Source: Parabacteroides sp.
GTDB lineage: Bacteria > Bacteroidota > Bacteroidia > Bacteroidales > Tannerellaceae
Reading direction: 5' to 3'
DNA length: 20,660 nt
NCBI GenBank assembly: GCA_020026285.1
Contig: JAHHQS010000065.1
Coordinates: 1 to 20,660 of the forward strand
This document shows, one piece after another, positions 16,790 through 20,660 of this stretch; within the stretch, counting starts at the first letter, position 1; each line of letters starts with the position of its first letter. Both the position numbers and the translations under genes were made by a program. The notes under the pieces were generated by a model. That model had not been told where the DNA came from and did no database searches. It saw only the letters and a list, made by a program, of their open reading frames with translations.

Positions 16790-18349
16790 ATGGCCTCCAA
16801 TATTCTTAAACAAATACTTGTAACCAGTACCAGTATATTATTGCCCTCAATAATTAATGCCCAGCAAAAGCCCAATGTCATTCTGATCTTAGCTGATGAT
16901 ATGGGATTTGGAGATGTTCGTTGTAATAATCCATATTCAAGAACAAAAACTCCGGCTATTGATCAATTAGCCAGCGAAGGTATTCGGTTCACAGATGCTC
17001 ATTCTGCCGGATCACTGAGTGGCCCTTCTCGCTATGGACTGGTTACAGGCCGATATTTCTTCAGAGAAACGAAGAAAGAAGAATATTGGGGCTATTTAAA
17101 ACCATATCTTCAAAAAGACAGACTTACTATTGGGTCCTTGATGCAAAATGCAGGTTATACAACGGCTTGTGTTGGTAAATGGCATTTAGGACTTGATTGG
17201 AAACTAAAAGATCCAAATAAGCCTCATATACTTAATCCTAAGAAATTTGATTACACCAATACTGATTTCACTCAAAAAGTACATGGCGGACCAACAGAAA
17301 GAGGTTTTGATTATTCCTTTATTCTACCAGCATCACTAGATATGCCTCCTTATGTTTTTGTAAAAAATGACAAAGTGGTAGATCCGAATGTTATCCTTAC
17401 GGCAGATGTATATTCTACCAAAAGCAAAGATGAAACGGTTTATGCATGGGACAAGAAACATACAAAGGATAGTGATATCTATTGGGAACGAGGTGTCTGG
17501 TGGAGAAATGGGGAAATGTCAAAATCTTTTAAATTTGAGGAATGTCTCCCTACAATCGTAAAAGAAGGTATCTCTTTTATTGAAAGAGAAGGTAATAAAG
17601 ATAAACCATTCTTCCTTTATTTACCTCTAACAGGTCCTCACACACCGTGGTTACCAGAAGAAAGATTTAAAGGACAAACAGAATTGGGGGTTTATGGCGA
17701 TTTTATTCGAAACATCGATGATGTCGTTGCACAAGTTAACAATACTCTCAAAAAAATGAAAATTGATGATAATACGATTATTATCTTTGCGAGTGATAAT
17801 GGAGCTGCATGGGAAGAAGATGATATTCAAAAATATGGTCATCAAGCAAATTGGAGCCGTAGAGGAGAAAAAGGAGATGCCTGGGATGGCGGACATCATG
17901 TTCCATTAATTGTAAAATGGCCCCAAAGCCATTCCAAAAACCAAATTTCAGACCAGACCGTAGGGTTAGTTGATATCTTTGCTACTCTAGCCGATCTTAC
18001 TAATCAAAAGATTGAAGTTGGACAAGCTGAAGATAGTTTTAGTTTCCTCCCTATTTTGAAAGGTCAGTTACATGCTAAAACTCGTGACCATATTATTTAT
18101 CTTTCTGGCTCAGGGAAGTTGGCAATAAAAGAAGGAGAATGGAAATACATTGACGGACTAGGTTCATGTGGATTTAGTTTTCCATATAATGTTACTCCAG
18201 TAGAAAATGGTCCTAAAGGTCAATTATATCAATTATCTGAAGATCATTTGGAAACAAATAACTTATATTTATCACAACCTCAAAAAGTGGAATATTTATC
18301 TAATCGTTTAAAAACATTAGTAAACCAAGGACATAGTAGAGATTATTAA
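16790..18349 (+). CDS. S1 sulfatase, secreted, within the feo operon
   Basis: A 519-residue sulfatase with a cleavable signal peptide (probable cut after INA, residue 24), unlike the two lipoprotein sulfatases at the window start. Motifs are ADD (35-37), the Ser-type formylglycine site S-G-P-S-R with Ser77, then VTGRYFFR, GKWHLGLDW (129-137; Lys130, His132), GPHTPW, and SDNGAAWEEDD. It should be periplasmic or surface-exposed and needs the anaerobic maturing enzyme. The LVTGRYFFR and GKWHLGLDW segments recall groups acting on 6-sulfated Gal/GalNAc (S1_15-like), a weak inference. It begins 14 bases after feoAB and precedes the FeoB-associated protein, an unusual position. Its stop codon lies inside a perfect palindrome. 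Confidence 0.9.
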   Translation: MASNILKQILVTSTSILLPSIINAQQKPNVILILADDMGFGDVRCNNPYSRTKTPAIDQLASEGIRFTDAHSAGSLSGPSRYGLVTGRYFFRETKKEEYWGYLKPYLQKDRLTIGSLMQNAGYTTACVGKWHLGLDWKLKDPNKPHILNPKKFDYTNTDFTQKVHGGPTERGFDYSFILPASLDMPPYVFVKNDKVVDPNVILTADVYSTKSKDETVYAWDKKHTKDSDIYWERGVWWRNGEMSKSFKFEECLPTIVKEGISFIEREGNKDKPFFLYLPLTGPHTPWLPEERFKGQTELGVYGDFIRNIDDVVAQVNNTLKKMKIDDNTIIIFASDNGAAWEEDDIQKYGHQANWSRRGEKGDAWDGGHHVPLIVKWPQSHSKNQISDQTVGLVDIFATLADLTNQKIEVGQAEDSFSFLPILKGQLHAKTRDHIIYLSGSGKLAIKEGEWKYIDGLGSCGFSFPYNVTPVENGPKGQLYQLSEDHLETNNLYLSQPQKVEYLSNRLKTLVNQGHSRDY

Positions 18350-18360
18350 TAATCTCTACT
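18335..18360. terminator. 26-base perfect palindrome over the sulfatase stop codon
   Basis: The half agtagagattatt is followed directly by its reverse complement. As RNA it gives a 10-bp stem (18335-18344 with 18351-18360) and a 6-base loop, followed by TTTATA. It includes the TAA at 18347-18349. It may stop or reduce read-through from the feoAB-sulfatase transcript into the small gene at 18398, or work for either strand. No promoter was found between it and the small gene. Confidence 0.6.
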
Positions 18361-18397
18361 TTATACACAATAAAAAGAATTTATTAACGTATTTATT

Positions 18398-18553
18398 ATG
18401 TGGCAAGAAATAGCAATTTATATTATAGCCTTCCTTATCATAATTTATGTGGGAAAAAAAATATTCAAGTTATTTACAAGTTCAGGTGAAAAGAATTGCA
18501 ATTGTGGTTGTGGAACTTGTCCTCTTAAAGATAAGAAATGTGAAAAAAGATAG
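18398..18553 (+). CDS. FeoB-associated Cys-rich membrane protein
   Basis: A 51-residue protein starting MWQEIAIYIIAF. Residues 5-19 form one membrane helix, followed by a basic stretch (KKIFK). The cytoplasmic tail has five cysteines in the pattern C-x-C-x-C-x2-C-x6-C (residues 34, 36, 38, 41 and 48) and ends in lysines. This is the usual form of the small Cys-rich proteins encoded after feoB in Bacteroidetes and Firmicutes (p12/FeoB-associated family, PF12669). They are presumed to help iron transfer or regulate FeoB. Here it is separated from feoAB by a sulfatase. No longer gene covers it in frame. Confidence 0.87.
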   Translation: MWQEIAIYIIAFLIIIYVGKKIFKLFTSSGEKNCNCGCGTCPLKDKKCEKR

Positions 18554-18569
18554 AAATTCAAATAACATA

Positions 18570-18585
18570 AAGAATTTAAATTCTT
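18570..18585. repeat. 16-base perfect palindrome before the phosphoesterase gene
   Basis: aagaatttaaattctt equals its own reverse complement. It lies between the small Cys-rich gene and ATG 18609. It contains only AT pairs apart from two G/C positions, so it may be chance, an operator or a weak mRNA hairpin. Confidence 0.3.
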
Positions 18586-18608
18586 GTACCCTATTAAAGA
18601 AGAATACC

Positions 18609-19925
18609 ATGATAAACAAATATGAACAACCATGCTTGATAAAGATTATAAAACAAACATACTATAATAAAAGACATATAAGCCTTATTGCATTTATTGT
18701 GTGTTATATTTTTTTCTCTTGCTCATCACCTTCTTTTGAAGATGATTTGTCTTTAAGAAAACAAATAAATGATTCTCTCTATACAGTAAATTATCAATTG
18801 GCTAAAAATAGAATAAAACGTATCCAATCTACGTATAATCTGAAAAATAAAAAAGTATTCAAGATGGTCCATACATCTGATCCGCATCTTTCAGAATTTT
18901 CAAAAAGTAATCATTTCAAATATCCTATAAATTTGCTTCAGTCTGTTAAATTTGCGAATGAAACTGATTTAAATTTTAATGCACTGGTTATAACCGGCGA
19001 TTTTATATCAAATCATAAGGATAAAAATTTAGCTTTAGAATATCTAGAATCTTTTACGAGTGTATTAAACTTAAATAATTTAATACCAACCTTTACCTGT
19101 ACAGGGAATCATGATTCTAACATTATAAATGATTCTTTTTCATCTTTTATTACCCCCATTGATATTTATAAAATAGCACATACATCATCACCTCAATCTG
19201 AATATTCATTAAAAAGTCAAAAATATAATCACAATTATTTTTATGCAGATGTTCTTAATCCCCAAGGAGGATATATACGATTCATATCATTAGATATGTT
19301 AGATCAACCTTATAAAATTTATAATACGATGTACTATGCATCATATAGTCAAGAACAAATTAATTGGTTAGGGAATATAGCCTTAAAAGAAAACATGACA
19401 GAACAACACAGTGTTATCATAATGAATCATTATCCATTTCAACCTCATTCACCTGAAGCTTTGACTTATTTATGTGATGGTGATTATGTTCATAACTGGA
19501 ATATGATTCCCGAAATTGTCGAATCTTTCAGAAATAAAACATCTATAAAAAAATCATTTACCAATAAAATATCCGAAAAAGACAGTATTAATGTAAATTT
19601 CGATTTCAGTACTAGTAAAGGAGAATTTATATGCTATTTAGGAGGACACACTCATTGTTTTGGTTTCTTCAATATACTTGGAATTCATTATAAAAATAAA
19701 TATCTACCTCCACAACAAATGATTTTATGTACAAATCAAGCTCCTGATGTAAAAGGTGTTGTTTACAACAGAGTAGCAAGAAACGAAGATACACTATCTA
19801 GTAATAGTTTCAATATATATTATATTGATACTAAAGATAAGAAAATTTATATAACATTCTTCGGTGCTTATATTCCAGAAAACGATTTATCGTTTCCTGA
19901 AATTATTGTTTTATCCTATAAATAG
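18609..19925 (+). CDS. Calcineurin-like metallophosphoesterase lipoprotein
   Basis: A 438-residue two-metal phosphoesterase. All signature motifs are present: D-P-H (Asp91, His93), GDF (Asp131), GNHD (166-169), NHYP (His274) and GGHTH (His347, His349). A lipoprotein signal ends FFSC (Cys38) with an unusually long N-region. The same frame stays open upstream to 18447, but ATG 18609 is chosen because the earlier part overlaps the Cys-rich gene out of frame and is not signal-like. Substrates of such lipoproteins may be nucleotides, phosphodiesters or phosphorylated glycans; the actual one is unknown. It lies 55 bases after the Cys-rich gene and before a polysaccharide polymerase-like gene. It is AT-richer than the glucuronate operon. 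Confidence 0.85.
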   Translation: MINKYEQPCLIKIIKQTYYNKRHISLIAFIVCYIFFSCSSPSFEDDLSLRKQINDSLYTVNYQLAKNRIKRIQSTYNLKNKKVFKMVHTSDPHLSEFSKSNHFKYPINLLQSVKFANETDLNFNALVITGDFISNHKDKNLALEYLESFTSVLNLNNLIPTFTCTGNHDSNIINDSFSSFITPIDIYKIAHTSSPQSEYSLKSQKYNHNYFYADVLNPQGGYIRFISLDMLDQPYKIYNTMYYASYSQEQINWLGNIALKENMTEQHSVIIMNHYPFQPHSPEALTYLCDGDYVHNWNMIPEIVESFRNKTSIKKSFTNKISEKDSINVNFDFSTSKGEFICYLGGHTHCFGFFNILGIHYKNKYLPPQQMILCTNQAPDVKGVVYNRVARNEDTLSSNSFNIYYIDTKDKKIYITFFGAYIPENDLSFPEIIVLSYK

Positions 19926-19929
19926 GATA
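19912..19929. terminator. Hairpin over the phosphoesterase stop codon
   Basis: The arms tatcctat (19912-19919) and ataggata (19922-19929) are perfect reverse complements around a 2-base centre and include the TAG at 19923-19925. No T-run follows, so termination is uncertain. It shares the cctata core with the larger repeat at 19966-19994. Confidence 0.35.
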
Positions 19930-19949
19930 GGAGAAATAGAAATAAGCTG

Positions 19950-19957
19950 TATCTTTG
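19950..19957 (+). promoter_or_regulatory. Candidate -7 box before the polymerase-like gene
   Basis: tatctttg matches TAnnTTTG exactly, 63 bases before ATG 20021. No -33 TTG is seen at the usual spacing. Transcription would start near 19964, just before the nested repeat at 19966-19994, which would then lie in the 5' leader. Confidence 0.4.
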
Positions 19958-19965
19958 TTCCTCAA

Positions 19966-19994
19966 ACCTATAAACCTATAATAGGTTTATAGGT
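19966..19994. repeat. Nested direct and inverted repeat, 29 bases
   Basis: acctataaacctat (19966-19979), one A, then its exact reverse complement ataggtttataggt (19981-19994). Each arm itself contains the 6-7 base motif acctata (or its complement) twice. It lies between the phosphoesterase and the polymerase-like gene. It could be an operator for a dimeric or tetrameric regulator, or a leader hairpin. It lacks a T-run, so it is a poor terminator. Confidence 0.65.
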
Positions 19995-20020
19995 CAAGTT
20001 TATACATAAAAAATCAAAAC

Positions 20021-20660
20021 ATGCTACAGAAATTTATTAATGAGCATTATTTCGAATTATTTGTTTTCACCTTTATTTTCGGATTACTACTATACGGTAC
20101 AATTGGATTTGATGGTATAGATGAGATATGTGCATTTTTACTCTTTATATTTTTAATATTTGGAGTGTTCAATACTAAAAATTGGGTATTTAATAAATCA
20201 TTTCTAATCACAATTGGTGTTTTTATATTTTATCTAATTTATTCTGTTTTAATAAACAGTAATACCAAACAAGCCATTATCAAAGATTTGATCATAGAAT
20301 TCAAACCCTATTTAGCTTTCTTTGCTACTTATATTCTTTATCCGAAATTTTCGGATAATCAAAAAAGTCTATTAAAAATCATTTCAATAGGATTTTGGTT
20401 TATATTATTGTTTTTAGGGATACTTAGCTTAAAAGATCAGTTCATTATCAACGCAGTTATGTTTCATAACTCTTATTATGCAGCTTGTTCTATAGCTATT
20501 GCTTTAATTGTACTATTTTGTGGCAGTGATACTAAAAGAGATAAAATATTATTTATTCTTTTATTATCTGTTGGACTATTTTCAACTCGTTCAAAATTCT
20601 ATGGATTTTTTATTTTATCTATTATTCTAACAATTGTTGCCCCTAAATTAAAAACATTTA
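20021..20660 (+). CDS. Wzy/WaaL-like polysaccharide polymerase or ligase, 5' part
   Basis: The frame is open from ATG 20021 to the window end (213 codons) without a stop. It encodes at least six or seven hydrophobic segments, starting MLQKFINEHYFELFVF. The layout of short loops between helices, an LIIEFKPYLAFFATYIL segment, a FHNSYYAA segment and an S-T-R-S-K motif resembles O-antigen ligase and polymerase proteins (Wzy/WaaL type), where an arginine-rich loop is common. The C-terminal half, which would hold the diagnostic periplasmic loop, is missing. If right, the region beyond the window may be a surface polysaccharide locus. Confidence 0.55.
   Translation, partial: MLQKFINEHYFELFVFTFIFGLLLYGTIGFDGIDEICAFLLFIFLIFGVFNTKNWVFNKSFLITIGVFIFYLIYSVLINSNTKQAIIKDLIIEFKPYLAFFATYILYPKFSDNQKSLLKIISIGFWFILLFLGILSLKDQFIINAVMFHNSYYAACSIAIALIVLFCGSDTKRDKILFILLLSVGLFSTRSKFYGFFILSIILTIVAPKLKTF

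Noticed and set aside
18447..18608. 54-residue N-terminal extension of the phosphoesterase
   Set aside because: It overlaps the Cys-rich gene in another frame and puts a lysine-rich non-signal stretch before the lipoprotein signal. ATG 18609 fits better.

Overview
The window looks like a chromosomal segment of a gut Bacteroidales species (Bacteroides/Phocaeicola type). The support is AT-rich intergenic DNA, promoters of the Bacteroidetes -7 form TAnnTTTG, lipoprotein signals ending in Cys, Ser-type (anaerobically matured) S1 sulfatases, a FeoA-FeoB fusion, and a glucuronate pathway in the Bacteroidetes arrangement with an SDR-type mannonate oxidoreductase. No rRNA, tRNA, insertion sequence or CRISPR array was seen.

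Layout. (1) 1-238 is a dense regulatory region: four spaced AAAGG-type repeats, several palindromes, and a perfect TAnnTTTG box inside nested inverted repeats. (2) 239-3419 (+) holds two lipoprotein S1 sulfatases with an intercistronic hairpin. (3) A bidirectional terminator at 3459-3497 separates them from a convergent six-gene operon, 3523-10172 (-), read in the order uxaC, kdgK, eda, exuT-like transporter, SDR mannonate oxidoreductase, uxuA. It imports D-glucuronate and converts it through fructuronate, mannonate, KDG and KDPG to pyruvate and glyceraldehyde-3-phosphate. (4) 10173-10823 is the only long stretch without a supported gene. (5) 10824-14095 (-) is a two-gene operon: a polytopic membrane protein resembling DUF6057, and a lipoprotein with a CxxCH haem-binding motif and a PD40/TolB-like propeller. 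(6) Divergent from it is the iron operon (+): feoAB (14304-16775), a third Ser-type sulfatase 14 nt downstream (16790-18349), and a 51-residue FeoB-associated Cys-rich membrane protein (18398-18553) that is too short to stand out. (7) 18609-19925 is a lipoprotein metallophosphoesterase, followed by the 5' part of a Wzy/WaaL-like membrane protein that runs off the window.

How the parts work together. The sulfatases next to a glucuronate operon suggest use of sulfated, uronate-containing glycans such as glycosaminoglycans or mucin-like chains. No SusC/SusD pair, lyase, glycoside hydrolase, regulator or sulfatase-maturing enzyme lies in the window, so the polymer cannot be fixed from here. The most unusual points are the sulfatase inside the feo operon, the DUF6057/CxxCH-propeller pair facing the ferrous iron operon, the operator-like region upstream of the first sulfatase, and the nested repeats in front of the polymerase gene. 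Family names rest on reading motifs by eye; no database search was possible.
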